64,000 nucleotides of DNA from an uncultured Saprospiraceae bacterium (GCA_937981555.1 CALJOK010000013.1:1-64000); one strand, 5' to 3'; positions 46,455-56,318 are shown, counted from the first letter of the stretch. Notes: generated by a model from the letters alone, not told the origin. Translations and numbers: made by a program.

Positions 46455-49043
46455 ATGAACATTAAAGAGACAGAAAAAACTTCTCATCCAATTTTTCAAT
46501 CTCGTTTGTTTGAAAAAACTAAGCCGTTACTTTTAGGAGTTTTGGGTTTGGTCATGGCAACGATTTTGTTCTTTGCGGTACTTGGATATGGAGCATATCT
46601 AAATCGAATTGGAGAGTCGTCACAGTACAAGCATGCATTAGTTCGGGCAGCCGAAGGTGACTTTTCTTTTGTCAAAAATTACACGAAAGGTAAATTTTCG
46701 ACTTTGGATAAAATGGATATCGATATCAAATTTAAGCACATGATGCGTATCCAATATTTGCGAGAACAAGCGGTGATGAATGATGGAAAATACATTGCGG
46801 ACTCTCTTAAAGATGAAACATTTCCGGCTAAGTTAACTTACAACGGAGAACAATATAATGTCAAACTTAGTTTGACAGGAAAGATGGTTACGCCTCACTT
46901 GCAAAGTCCAAACCATTGGTCATTTCAAGTAAAAGTAAAAGGGGACAAAACGATTGACGGCATGAGACGCTTCGGAATGTTAGTGCCAAAATCAAGAGGC
47001 CATTTGACTGATTGGCTAGGGCTGAAACTGATGGAAAAAAGAGGCTTGATTACGATGCGTTCTGATTTTAAAGATGTTTCGATCAATGGAAAATCCATTG
47101 GAGTATACTACATGGAAGAGCGTTTTGATAAGCATCTTTTGGAAAATAACGAACGTAAGGAAGGTATCATTTTTAAGATAGAGGAAGACTTAAATATCTA
47201 TCAAGAAAAAAAATTGATGCAGGCACCAGACACACGTTCGCAAGTAATTTTGCTACGACAAATGTGGCAAAATGTAGCAACAGGAAAACTTCCTGCTACT
47301 CAGTTTTTTGATATTGAAAAAATGGCGAAGCTTTATGCGCTTGCTGATTTGATGAATTCAAGGCATCCTTTGTTGCGAGATAATATGCGTTTTTATTTTA
47401 ACCCAATTTCAGGCTTAGTTGAACCTATTGCTCGTGAATTTGAAGATCTAAAAGATAGCGATATGTCTGACATGGCTATCTTTTTGGAAAAACCGAAAAC
47501 GGGAAGATGGCATCATTGGGTGAAGAATGATGAAATTTTGCAAAAGATTTTTGGCAATCTCGAATTTGAGAAAGCCTACATTGCTGAGGCAGAATTTATT
47601 TCACAAGAAGCATTCTTGGATGAGTTTTTTGTAGAGCATGAAGATAATTTAGAAGAATTGATGAGCGGAATTTATAAAGATTGGAGTTTTTATGATCTAC
47701 CAAAATATACGCTATACGAACATCAAGATTATATGCGAAAGGCTTTGCATTCAGGAATCACAGGACTTTCAGCACATTTTTCCAAAGAAGAAAATAAAAA
47801 TTTGCAAATAGAAATTGCGAATCAACAATTCTTACCAATAGAAATTTCAAATATCAGTTGGCGAGATTCTATCTTTTTTTATCCAAAAGAATCAATTGTT
47901 TTGGAAGGGAAAAAAGAAGAGGAGAAATGGGGAACTTACGCTTTCCAGATTTCAGAAAATATTGCGTGGGCAGATTCACTTCTACCTGAGTTGAAAATCA
48001 ATTATAATTATTTGGGCATGGAAAAAGGATTGAAGCAAGCTTTAGTTTTTCCTTTTTCTAAAAATGGATCTAGCAATGCTATTACCAACCCAATTGTTCG
48101 TAATCCAAATTATGACACATTTGATTTTATCCAAAAGGTAGAAAACAAGATTTATATTCCTAAGGGAGAGTGGACATTGTCTACAGACTTAGTGATACCA
48201 AAAGGTACACATTTTGAGATTGAGGCAGGAGCAAAAATTGATATGATTCAACAGGCGAAAATTATCAGTTATGCGCCAGTCTTCTTCAACGGAACTGCCC
48301 GTAATCCTATTGTTATAAATTCTTCTGATGCGTCAGCTGAAGGCATTGTGATCATGCGAGCAAAAGAGCGTTCTAAATTATCGCACACTTTGTTTGACCA
48401 ACTTTCTCGACCTGAAGAAGACGGTTGGAGACTTTCAGGAGCCGTTACTTTTTACGAATCACCTGTGGATATTACAGATTGTATTTTTTCTCAAAATAAA
48501 ATTGGTGACGATTTTCTAAATATTGTTCGAGCTGATTTTACTATGAAAAATTCACAGTTTAAAGATATTTTGTCAGATGCGTTTGACTGTGATTTTTGCA
48601 AAGGGAAAGTTTCTGATACTAAATTTTTAACCATTGGGAATGATGGAATAGATGTGTCAGGAACGGAACTAATAGTTGAAAACGTTTTTATGGATGGCAT
48701 CGGAGACAAAGGATTGAGTGCAGGTGAAAATAGCACAATGACGGTTACCAATGTCGAAATTCATAATGCAGAAATAGCGATCACCAGCAAAGATCAATCA
48801 ACGATTTATATCACAGATTCGAAAGTCAGAGATAGCAGAATCGGAATGGCACTTTTCCAAAAGAAGCCAGAATTCGGACCTGGATTTATTGAAGCAACTC
48901 GAATGGATATGGGAAAATCTGAAATTGAATTTTTAGTAGAAAAGAATTCTCAGTTGACTATGGATGGGAAATCCATAGCACATAATAATGCAAAAGTAAA
49001 ACAAATCTTATATGGAGCCGAGTACGGAAAGAGCAGTAAGTAA
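46455..49043 (+). CDS. CotH-family kinase fused to a right-handed beta-helix
   Basis: 862 residues: cytosolic N-terminus, one transmembrane helix (about 23-46), a CotH kinase-like domain (about 115-430) with INGKSIGVYYMEERFDKHLL, and RDNMRFYFNP...REFEDL in the place of the canonical N...D-D metal and catalytic motif. A linker follows, then a parallel beta-helix (about 560-800, with repeated rungs such as DISDAFDCDFCKG-like turns). CotH proteins phosphorylate secreted proteins at serine. The domain after the TM should face the periplasm. It overlaps the VTC gene by 32 bp. A role in modifying or anchoring surface polymer is inferred. Confidence 0.85.
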   Translation: MNIKETEKTSHPIFQSRLFEKTKPLLLGVLGLVMATILFFAVLGYGAYLNRIGESSQYKHALVRAAEGDFSFVKNYTKGKFSTLDKMDIDIKFKHMMRIQYLREQAVMNDGKYIADSLKDETFPAKLTYNGEQYNVKLSLTGKMVTPHLQSPNHWSFQVKVKGDKTIDGMRRFGMLVPKSRGHLTDWLGLKLMEKRGLITMRSDFKDVSINGKSIGVYYMEERFDKHLLENNERKEGIIFKIEEDLNIYQEKKLMQAPDTRSQVILLRQMWQNVATGKLPATQFFDIEKMAKLYALADLMNSRHPLLRDNMRFYFNPISGLVEPIAREFEDLKDSDMSDMAIFLEKPKTGRWHHWVKNDEILQKIFGNLEFEKAYIAEAEFISQEAFLDEFFVEHEDNLEELMSGIYKDWSFYDLPKYTLYEHQDYMRKALHSGITGLSAHFSKEENKNLQIEIANQQFLPIEISNISWRDSIFFYPKESIVLEGKKEEEKWGTYAFQISENIAWADSLLPELKINYNYLGMEKGLKQALVFPFSKNGSSNAITNPIVRNPNYDTFDFIQKVENKIYIPKGEWTLSTDLVIPKGTHFEIEAGAKIDMIQQAKIISYAPVFFNGTARNPIVINSSDASAEGIVIMRAKERSKLSHTLFDQLSRPEEDGWRLSGAVTFYESPVDITDCIFSQNKIGDDFLNIVRADFTMKNSQFKDILSDAFDCDFCKGKVSDTKFLTIGNDGIDVSGTELIVENVFMDGIGDKGLSAGENSTMTVTNVEIHNAEIAITSKDQSTIYITDSKVRDSRIGMALFQKKPEFGPGFIEATRMDMGKSEIEFLVEKNSQLTMDGKSIAHNNAKVKQILYGAEYGKSSK

Positions 49044-49722
49044 ACCCTTGGTTTATAGGAAGGAACGAAAGTACGCATTAACTGATACTGATTTGGGTTG
49101 GGTGGAAACGGTTGTGCGAAGTCATCCGTCGATGTTTTTTCGGCCTTTTCCAGCAAGGTATATTAATAATATTTATTTCGATACGCCGAGTTATGGAAAT
49201 TATAATGACAATCAAGTGGGATCACCTTTGCGACATAAATTTCGCATAAGATGGTATGGCGAACAATTTGGGCTAATTGAAAAACCTGTTTTGGAGATAA
49301 AAATAAAGAAAGGTTGTTCGGGGGCCAAGCGACACTTTTCGCTAACCCCCATTCTTTTAGAAAAAGGTATCTCGAAAACAGACCTTAAAACGGTTTTTGC
49401 AAAGTCGGATTTACCCTTGGAGATTCAGGAATCTCTAAAGTTTTTGGAACCGACTTTGCTCAATCGATATTTTAGAAAATATTATTTATCGGCCAATCGA
49501 AAATTTCGAGTAACGCTTGATACTCAATTGCGATACACTCGAATTTCTTCGCATCAAAATTATTTTTTACGTATTGCAAAGAATGATTCTGACGTGGTGA
49601 TGGAAATGAAATATGATGTGGAAGATGACCAAGCAGCAGGGAGAGTGAGTAGTGGCTTTCCATTTCGATTAACGAAAAATTCGAAGTACGTTAATGGAGT
49701 GGATCATCTTGATTTATGGTAG
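49012..49722 (+). CDS. VTC-domain polyphosphate polymerase-like protein
   Basis: 236 residues with the tunnel-fold VTC signature: RKERKYAL near 17-24, NIYFDTPSYGNYNDN, HKFRIRWYG, LEIKIKKG, KRHF, NRYFRKYYLS, FRVTLDTQLRY and VMEMKYDV, all basic/acidic strands that bind ATP and the growing polyphosphate chain in yeast Vtc4. No transmembrane part, so cytosolic. The start at 49012 lies 32 bp inside the CotH gene, implying coupled translation. Polyphosphate synthesis is inferred; it may instead act with CotH on another phosphate polymer. Confidence 0.88.
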   Translation: MEPSTERAVSKPLVYRKERKYALTDTDLGWVETVVRSHPSMFFRPFPARYINNIYFDTPSYGNYNDNQVGSPLRHKFRIRWYGEQFGLIEKPVLEIKIKKGCSGAKRHFSLTPILLEKGISKTDLKTVFAKSDLPLEIQESLKFLEPTLLNRYFRKYYLSANRKFRVTLDTQLRYTRISSHQNYFLRIAKNDSDVVMEMKYDVEDDQAAGRVSSGFPFRLTKNSKYVNGVDHLDLW

Positions 49723-49825
49723 TTATGTTAATTTATAGAGCGGCCAAATTGAAAAATAATTATTGATTTTATACTGTCTGTTGAAGCCAGTAAATATGTT
49801 TTAATCACCAAAATACGATTATAAA

Positions 49826-50755
49826 ATGAATAACTTTTCAAGTAAAGGAATATTAAAGTCATCGCTAAAAGTGATGTTGCTTTTTATGACTTTCTACGGA
49901 TGTGATATTAATGAACTTGGAGAAGGGACTTTGGTACTTGATCCACCTCCTGTGTCTACGAATACGACTACCGTAGTAGCTTGGGCGTGGGATACTATTT
50001 CGATACCTCCTTATTCTTATCCTGATGGAGTGGCATTTGGACCTGGACTTTTTGTCAATAGTGCTTACGATACGATGGGTATCGCGATTTCAGGTGATTG
50101 CATATGGTTTCACCTCGACCCACTAGATCCAGCGCCGCCAGCAGGTAGTGCGAGTCCACATAATTATCGAAGCGAAATTCATACTGATCCATGGCAAATT
50201 AATCATCCACTTGGAACAGAACAATGGATAGGATGGCGATACTTTTTTCCGAATAATTATGTAATTGATACAACGTCGCCAATTACGATTTTTCAAAATC
50301 ACCCTGGGATTGGAGGATTGTCACCAATGATTGAATTGGAGATTGCTGCTCTTGATGATCCATCACCAGCGCTAGGAGGAGAGATTCAAGTAGTCAATGT
50401 CAATGATAGAATTATTTATCCAGTTAAGCCAATGGCAGGGGATACATTAGATGTGGTGATTCATATAGTCTATGGTTTGGGAAATGAAGGATTGACCCAG
50501 GTATGGTTGAATGGAGAATTATATCATGACAAAATTGAGCAGACCGTTTATACAGATTATCCATGGGGAGGAAATAATAAGTGGGGAATTTATCACCACA
50601 CATTTAAAAATAGTCCAGCAGATGTGCAAGCTTCGATTAATGCGGGAGCAGGATTTGTGGATTTATTTATGGGAACGTTGCGGATGATAACAAGAGCTCC
50701 AGGTCATCCTGAATATAAATTGGATGCATATGATTTGGTAAAACCAGGTCAATAA
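49826..50755 (+). CDS. lipoprotein resembling a jelly-roll polysaccharide lyase
   Basis: 309 residues with a probable lipoprotein signal (FYGC, Cys about 27). The body resembles the heparin-lyase-like jelly roll (PF14099 type): NYRSEIHTDPW near 114, then GTEQWIGWRYFFPNNYVID near 132, ITIFQNHPG near 155 and a closing strand with WGIYHHTF. It has no T9SS tail. A lyase in a synthesis locus would trim or clear polymer trapped in the periplasm, as alginate loci do. Enzyme activity is not proven by visible catalytic residues. Confidence 0.7.
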   Translation: MNNFSSKGILKSSLKVMLLFMTFYGCDINELGEGTLVLDPPPVSTNTTTVVAWAWDTISIPPYSYPDGVAFGPGLFVNSAYDTMGIAISGDCIWFHLDPLDPAPPAGSASPHNYRSEIHTDPWQINHPLGTEQWIGWRYFFPNNYVIDTTSPITIFQNHPGIGGLSPMIELEIAALDDPSPALGGEIQVVNVNDRIIYPVKPMAGDTLDVVIHIVYGLGNEGLTQVWLNGELYHDKIEQTVYTDYPWGGNNKWGIYHHTFKNSPADVQASINAGAGFVDLFMGTLRMITRAPGHPEYKLDAYDLVKPGQ

Positions 50756-50876
50756 AAAACTTCTAGATTTTAAATCTTAAAAGGATTAAATAGAAGTTCA
50801 TTCTACCGAAAAAATATTGTGATCTCTCAAAACTCTAAGAACGCTTATATCCTACAAAACCAAGTAGAATAATTTA

Positions 50877-50983
50877 TAAGTGCCGAATCGAAATGATCTA
50901 TAAATAAAACTTTAGTTTCTTTTTTCTTCATTAGGAAAAAAGAAGCTAAGGCTTTGCTTATGTTAATTTCGAGTCGGCATTTA
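50877..50983. repeat. nested inverted-repeat element of about 107 bp
   Basis: Outer arms 50877-50894 and 50966-50983 pair with one mismatch and G-U pairs (core GCCGAATCGAAAT). Inner arms 50910-50926 and 50935-50951 pair nearly fully over 17 bp (core TTTCTTTTTTC). The whole fits between the lyase-like gene and a glycosyltransferase gene and could be a MITE-like insertion or a large RNA fold. Confidence 0.6.
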
Positions 50984-51022
50984 CTATTTATAAAAGAAAC
51001 TTTATTCAAATAACTTTTGAAA

Positions 51023-52225
51023 ATGAGTCAAAAAGATACTAAACCTTTTCATGTAATTTATTTAGGCGAAAGCGGATTCCCTTATGGATTAGCTGCTATT
51101 CAAAAATTAATCATGATCAGCAAAGCATTAATCAGCGCTGGTGCGGAAGTAACGGTTATTAATCGAAAAGGATTTTTTGATCCAGACAAACCTGTTGATA
51201 TTCCATTGGAAGGTGAGGTGGAAGGCATTAAATATATTTACACTTCAGGCACGGTTTACAAACCGAAATCATTTTTCCCTAGAAATATTCAAAAACTGAG
51301 AGGCATCATTAAAGAGTTTCTCTATTTGCGAAAACTCAAAAAGGAAAATAATCTTGGAGCAGCAATTATCTCTTGTCATCATTTTGGGCAGACCGTGTTG
51401 TATCGAATTTATGGATGGATTTTAGGTTTTCCGATTGTGCTCAATTATGTGGAATGGGCTTCTGCTATGCAGCATCGGAAAGGATGGAAGGTGCAAATCA
51501 ACGATTATCTTTTTGATAATTGGTTGGTGAAAAAGATGGATGGTGCATTTCCAATTAGTGAAGTGTTAATTGATAATTTTAAAAAAATAGCACCGTCTAA
51601 ACCGCAATTTAAAATTCCAATTTTATGTGATTATGAGGAGTTCAATATTCCAAGAGTAAAAAGAGAACATCCTTATTTTTTGTATTGTGGAGCATTGGTG
51701 TATAGAGAGGTCGTTGATTTTATATTAGAAGCATTTGATCAATTGCCAGCTGAACCAAGGATGGACTTGTACCTTATTCTGGGAGGAGGAGAAGAAGAAG
51801 ATCTTATAAAACTTCAGACAGATATAAAGCAATTAAAAGAAAAGGATAGAGTGAAGATCTTCCGAAATATTCCTCGTGAAGATATTCCAGTACATTTTAA
51901 GGGAGCTTCGGCTTTGCTTATTCCATTGCGGAATACCATTCAAGATGCGGCAAGGTTTCCACATAAAATAGGTGAATATGTTGCTACAGGAAATCCGATG
52001 ATTGCAACGAATTATGGAGAAGTGAAACATTATTTTAAGGATGGAGAAAATGCATTTATAGCAGAGAGCTATGATGTTGCTGCCTATGCAGAAAAAATGA
52101 AAGAGGTAATTGAAAATCCAAAGGTTGCAATCGAAGTTGGTCTAAAAGGACAAGAATTATGTTTGCAAAAATTTAATTATGTTCATTATGGAGAACCAAT
52201 AAAAACGTTTTTAGAAAAAATGTAA
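51023..52225 (+). CDS. glycosyltransferase family 4-like
   Basis: 400 residues from ATG 51023 (a TTG six bases earlier is less likely). GT-B fold: YLGESGFPYGLAAIQKLIM at the N-terminus, a sugar-nucleotide half with YFLYCGALVYREVVDFILEA near 215, and HKIGEYVATGNPMIATNYGE near 320, a variant of the donor-binding motif. Third glycosyltransferase-type gene of the polysaccharide locus; 31 bp before another one. Donor and acceptor unknown. Confidence 0.87.
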   Translation: MSQKDTKPFHVIYLGESGFPYGLAAIQKLIMISKALISAGAEVTVINRKGFFDPDKPVDIPLEGEVEGIKYIYTSGTVYKPKSFFPRNIQKLRGIIKEFLYLRKLKKENNLGAAIISCHHFGQTVLYRIYGWILGFPIVLNYVEWASAMQHRKGWKVQINDYLFDNWLVKKMDGAFPISEVLIDNFKKIAPSKPQFKIPILCDYEEFNIPRVKREHPYFLYCGALVYREVVDFILEAFDQLPAEPRMDLYLILGGGEEEDLIKLQTDIKQLKEKDRVKIFRNIPREDIPVHFKGASALLIPLRNTIQDAARFPHKIGEYVATGNPMIATNYGEVKHYFKDGENAFIAESYDVAAYAEKMKEVIENPKVAIEVGLKGQELCLQKFNYVHYGEPIKTFLEKM

Positions 52226-52256
52226 ATGTATTGTTAAGTACGAGTAACATTTAATA

Positions 52257-53375
52257 ATGAAAAAGAAAAAAATAGTAATATTTGGAGTTAAATATTTTCC
52301 ATCAAAAGGGGGAACAAGCCGAGTGGTCGAAAACCTATTATGGGAATTGAAAGACCATTTCGATATCACCATCTATTGCTATAAAAATGAATTGGCAGCA
52401 GATTTTATGGAAGGAGTGAAAACGATTCAGTTTTCTGAAACCCCTATAAAAGGTGTGGGTGTTTTTATATTTTTTATAAAATGTTTTTTGCATTTGATGT
52501 GGAAGGGAAAGTACGATGTAGTTCATTTACATAAGATGGATGGAGCGTTCTTTTTACCACTTTTAAATTTGAAATTTAAGACGGTTGCGACTTCTCACGG
52601 ACTTCCATATTTGAATGATAAATGGTCAGGTGGTGCGAAATTTTATTTCCGAAGAATGGAGGAAATGTTTATGCGTTCGAATACAAAATTGACTTCTGTT
52701 TCAAAAACACAGGTAGAATATTTTGATGAAAAATATAAAAGGAAGATCCTTTATATTCCAAATGGTATTCACCCGATTGGAAAAGTGCAGTCTGAATTTG
52801 CTGATGAAATTTTGAAGGAAAATGAAGTGGAAGGAGAGTATTTATTTTTTGCAGCTCGTCGATTAATTCCTCTTAAAGGTTGTCATACATTGATTGCAGC
52901 CTTGAAGAAAATAAATTATCAAGGCACTTTAGTCATTGCTGCGGACATTGAACAATTGCCAAGTTACACCGAAGAATTAAAAAAATCAGCTGAAGGAATA
53001 AAGGTGAAATTCGTTGGATATGTTTCTGATTTAAAAGTGTTGAATGCGTTGATTGCGCGGTCTAAGTTTTTCGTTTTTCCTTCAGAGTTGGAAGCGATGT
53101 CAATGATGTTGCTGGAAGTAGGAAGTGTTGGGACACCGATGATTTGTAGTGACATACCTCAAAATACGGCTGTTTTAGAAAGTGGTCAAGTCTTATTTTT
53201 CGAGTCAAAAAATGCAGATGATTTGGCTGAAAAAATAAACTGGGCTTTTGATCATGAAAACGAGATGAATGGTTTTGCAAAAAATGCCAAGCAAGTTATT
53301 GAAGAAAAGTATTTGGTTTCGAGGGTGGCAGAAAAATATATTAATTTATATAATGACGTAATTTCTCATGGGTAA
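52257..53375 (+). CDS. glycosyltransferase family 4
   Basis: 372 residues, GT-B. The N-terminus shows the Gly-rich loop (YFPSKGGTSRVVENLLW) and VVHLHKMDG; the C-terminal half has FAARRLIPLKGCHTLIAAL near 200 and the EX7E motif ELEAMSMMLLEVG near 281. Lies between another glycosyltransferase gene and the deacetylase gene, which it overlaps by 8 bp, so the three form one transcription unit. Confidence 0.92.
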   Translation: MKKKKIVIFGVKYFPSKGGTSRVVENLLWELKDHFDITIYCYKNELAADFMEGVKTIQFSETPIKGVGVFIFFIKCFLHLMWKGKYDVVHLHKMDGAFFLPLLNLKFKTVATSHGLPYLNDKWSGGAKFYFRRMEEMFMRSNTKLTSVSKTQVEYFDEKYKRKILYIPNGIHPIGKVQSEFADEILKENEVEGEYLFFAARRLIPLKGCHTLIAALKKINYQGTLVIAADIEQLPSYTEELKKSAEGIKVKFVGYVSDLKVLNALIARSKFFVFPSELEAMSMMLLEVGSVGTPMICSDIPQNTAVLESGQVLFFESKNADDLAEKINWAFDHENEMNGFAKNAKQVIEEKYLVSRVAEKYINLYNDVISHG

Positions 53376-54429
53376 TTTTAATAAAAAGAAAATCATATCG
53401 AAGGTTGCACCGGTTATTTCAGGATTGCAACTGCATCGACTATTTGAACCTTTTTATTCAGGGATGGGACAGATATTGACTTTCCATCGTGTGGTTGAAG
53501 ATAGCATGGAAGATCGAATTCATAATCATCAAAGCCTTGAAGTTACTCCTGAGCAATTGGAGAAAACTATTCTTTTTTATAAAAAAAAGAATTACGCTTT
53601 CTTTTCACTCGATGATTTACATCGAGCTTTGACGGTAGAAAAACCAAAACAAAAATTTGTCGTTTTTACTTTTGATGATGGATATCGTGATAATTTTACG
53701 AATGCTTATCCAATTTTAAAAAAACATAATATTCCATTTTGTATTTATGTCACGACTAATTTTCCCGATCAAAAAGCAATTCTTTGGTGGTACCTTTTGG
53801 AAGATTTTTTAAAAGAAAAGACGAGCGTTAATTTTCATTGGGATGGCAAAGAGTATTTGATTTCTTCCAAAACGATTTCGGAAAAAGAAATGGCTTTTGA
53901 TCAAATTAGAACCTTGATTAATCAGTCTTTTTCGAAAGGAAATTTTCAAGAGATGCTAGCAGTAGTTTTTGGAAAAAAGGAATCCGAATATTTGTCTTAT
54001 GTGAAAAAAATGGCGATGAGTTGGGAGGAGATAAAATTAATTTCACAAGATCCACTCGTAACAATTGGAGCTCATACAGTCAATCATTTTCCACTTACAA
54101 GATTAGATTCGAATGATTTGGAATTTGAAATTTTACAATCAAAAAAAATACTAGAAGAATATATCCAACAACCTGTAGAACACTTTGCTTATCCTTTTGG
54201 GAAAGTATCGGAGGCTTCTTTTCGAGAATTTGAAATGGTTAAATCATTAGGTTTAAAAACAGCCACAACTACTCGAATTGGAAATGTTTTTTCTGAGCAT
54301 AAAAATTACTTAGAGTGTTTGCCAAGAATTAGTCTCAATCAGGTTTCTACTTCTTCTGTTTTAAATATGCAAGCTAGTGGGATGTTGCCTTTTATTTATC
54401 ACCGAGGCAAAAAAATTATATCGAATTAA
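53368..54429 (+). CDS. polysaccharide deacetylase (NodB domain)
   Basis: Removes N- or O-acetyl groups from sugars. 353 residues. The NodB catalytic core has FTFDDGYRDN (near 95, general base and metal Asp) and HTVNHFPLT (near 235, metal His pair), then FAYPFGK near 275. No signal peptide or TM is seen, so it may act on lipid-linked intermediates in the cytosol. It starts 8 bp inside the preceding glycosyltransferase gene and is the last gene of the locus. Confidence 0.9.
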   Translation: MGNFNKKKIISKVAPVISGLQLHRLFEPFYSGMGQILTFHRVVEDSMEDRIHNHQSLEVTPEQLEKTILFYKKKNYAFFSLDDLHRALTVEKPKQKFVVFTFDDGYRDNFTNAYPILKKHNIPFCIYVTTNFPDQKAILWWYLLEDFLKEKTSVNFHWDGKEYLISSKTISEKEMAFDQIRTLINQSFSKGNFQEMLAVVFGKKESEYLSYVKKMAMSWEEIKLISQDPLVTIGAHTVNHFPLTRLDSNDLEFEILQSKKILEEYIQQPVEHFAYPFGKVSEASFREFEMVKSLGLKTATTTRIGNVFSEHKNYLECLPRISLNQVSTSSVLNMQASGMLPFIYHRGKKIISN

Positions 54430-54776
54430 GACATTATTTTGTCGTTTCTAAAACAATGAAATGCACCAAGTTGAAAAGGGATTGGTTTTTTTATAGAAAT
54501 TTTTTATTTTTATATATAGACCGAAATACTTTTGAGTAGGTCTGAGAATTAATTTTAAACAACTTTATATTGTAGTTGTTTCGAAAATGTTCCACTTACC
54601 AATTAATCCAATTCAACTGTTTTATTCCTTTTGGCTGTATAGATAATTCTTAAGGAGATAGCTCAAAGGAAATTTCAAAAAGAAAATTACAGTACTTAAA
54701 AAGTACTGATAAAATATTTTATCATATGGATTATTCTATTAATCCAATTTTAGTTTAAACATTGAAAAAAAAGATC
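54430..54776. other. intergenic region with three consecutive palindromes
   Basis: About 350 bp. Close to the next gene lie CAGTACTT...AAGTACTG (54690-54708), the perfect 16-bp palindrome GATAAAATATTTTATC (54708-54723), and TGGATTA...TAATCCA (54727-54746), directly adjacent to one another. They could bind regulators of the phosphoesterase gene. No clear terminator of the polysaccharide operon is visible. Confidence 0.5.
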
Positions 54777-56318
54777 ATGAATCGTTACTTATTTTTACTA
54801 TTCAATTGTTTTATTTCCATTCAAATAGTTGCACAGAATTTTACGATTATTGCGATGCCTGATACCCAGCATTATTGTGATGATGGCCCTACCGCAGAGC
54901 TTATTTTTTCAGCACAAACCCAATGGATTGTAGATAATAAAGCGAGTAAAAACATTGTTTTTGTTACTGGTCTTGGAGATATTGTACAAGATGCTAACAA
55001 TGAAGATCATTGGGATCTCGCTGATGAAGCTTATAGTTTAATTGAAGATCCCGTAACAACATCACTAACGGATGGTATTCCTTATGGTTTAGTAGTAGGA
55101 AATCATGATCAATGGCCTAAAAGAACAACTGGTGCTACTACCGAATTTAATACACATTTTGGTGTAAGTCGATTTTCTAGTCGTGGTTATTATGGAGGAG
55201 GTTATCCAGCAACAAAGAATGATAATAGTTATCAACTATTTAGTGCTGGTCCTGGACTTGATTTTATCATAATTCATATTGAATTTGATGAAAGTGACCC
55301 ACCTAGTCAACATCAATTAGATGTACTAGATTGGGCAGATGGTTTATTAACGACTTATAGTGATCGGAGAGCTATTATTAGTTCTCATTTTTTAATAGAA
55401 AATGGAAATCAAGCAAATGGAGGAGCAGATTGGGGAGACCAAGGAGGAGAGATTTTTGATGCATTGAAGGATCATGAAAACCTTTTTTTAATGCTAGGTG
55501 GTCATATAGCAACTGAAGGGGAAAGAGAAGATGTAGGGACAAACGGTAACCCTATCTATACACTTCTTTCTGATTATCAAAATCAGGTTAATGGAGGTAA
55601 TGGTTGGCTTCGAATCTTAGAATTTTCACCAGGTACTAATGAGATCACGGTTTCGACGTTCTCACCTACTATTAATCCACCAAATGGAACTTTTGGTACT
55701 GATGACCCTACTGCAATGGGAAATAATTCTAAATCGGCTCCATTTACTTTGGCATACGACATGACAGTTGCTCTGCCCGTTGAATTGGTTGATTTTAATG
55801 TAAGAAAAGAAGGTAAGGAATCTTTAATTAGTTGGAAGACTGCTTCTGAGGATAACAATAAAGGTTTTGAAATACAAAAAAGTGATGATGGAGAGAGTTG
55901 GGAAAAATTAGCCTGGGTAGATGGATTAGGTACAACCAATATTGCTCAATCTTATTCTTATACCGATACAGCTCCTCAACGAGGAGAAAATTATTATCGA
56001 CTTCGGCAAGTAGATTTTGATGATACGGAAAATTATTCCGCAGTTAGAGTGGTCACTTTTAATTTTGCTTTGGAAGCTCCTGTTATTTATCCTAATCCAG
56101 TATTGGATGAATTAACTATTGAAATGCCAAGAATCAATAATGGAAAAATAACTTTTGAAATTAAAGATATTATGGGAAGAGTGGTGATGGTTGAGAAGGT
56201 AAATTTAGAAGGTGATATTCATAAAGTGAATACTAGTAGTTTGGTTCCTGGGATATATTATCTCGATATTCAATCTCAATCGTCGTTGGTCTCTTATCCA
56301 TTTACTAAAACGAAATAA
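54777..56318 (+). CDS. secreted calcineurin-like phosphoesterase with T9SS sorting domain
   Basis: Residues from ATG 54777 (a TTG at 54762 is in frame but less likely): 513. Signal peptide 1-20 ending VAQ. A metallophosphoesterase domain (about 24-320) shows MPDTQHY, GLGDIVQDANN, VVGNHDQW, and LGGHIATEG, the D/GDxxD/GNHD/GH metal ligands. A beta-sandwich follows (about 340-430), then a type A T9SS C-terminal domain (IYPNPVLDELTIEM ... GIYYLDIQ). It would be secreted across the outer membrane and act on an extracellular phosphodiester or phosphomonoester. Substrate unknown. Confidence 0.92.
   Translation: MNRYLFLLFNCFISIQIVAQNFTIIAMPDTQHYCDDGPTAELIFSAQTQWIVDNKASKNIVFVTGLGDIVQDANNEDHWDLADEAYSLIEDPVTTSLTDGIPYGLVVGNHDQWPKRTTGATTEFNTHFGVSRFSSRGYYGGGYPATKNDNSYQLFSAGPGLDFIIIHIEFDESDPPSQHQLDVLDWADGLLTTYSDRRAIISSHFLIENGNQANGGADWGDQGGEIFDALKDHENLFLMLGGHIATEGEREDVGTNGNPIYTLLSDYQNQVNGGNGWLRILEFSPGTNEITVSTFSPTINPPNGTFGTDDPTAMGNNSKSAPFTLAYDMTVALPVELVDFNVRKEGKESLISWKTASEDNNKGFEIQKSDDGESWEKLAWVDGLGTTNIAQSYSYTDTAPQRGENYYRLRQVDFDDTENYSAVRVVTFNFALEAPVIYPNPVLDELTIEMPRINNGKITFEIKDIMGRVVMVEKVNLEGDIHKVNTSSLVPGIYYLDIQSQSSLVSYPFTKTK

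Noticed and set aside
55583-55939. 118-codon leftward frame
   Set aside because: Shadow of the phosphoesterase gene.
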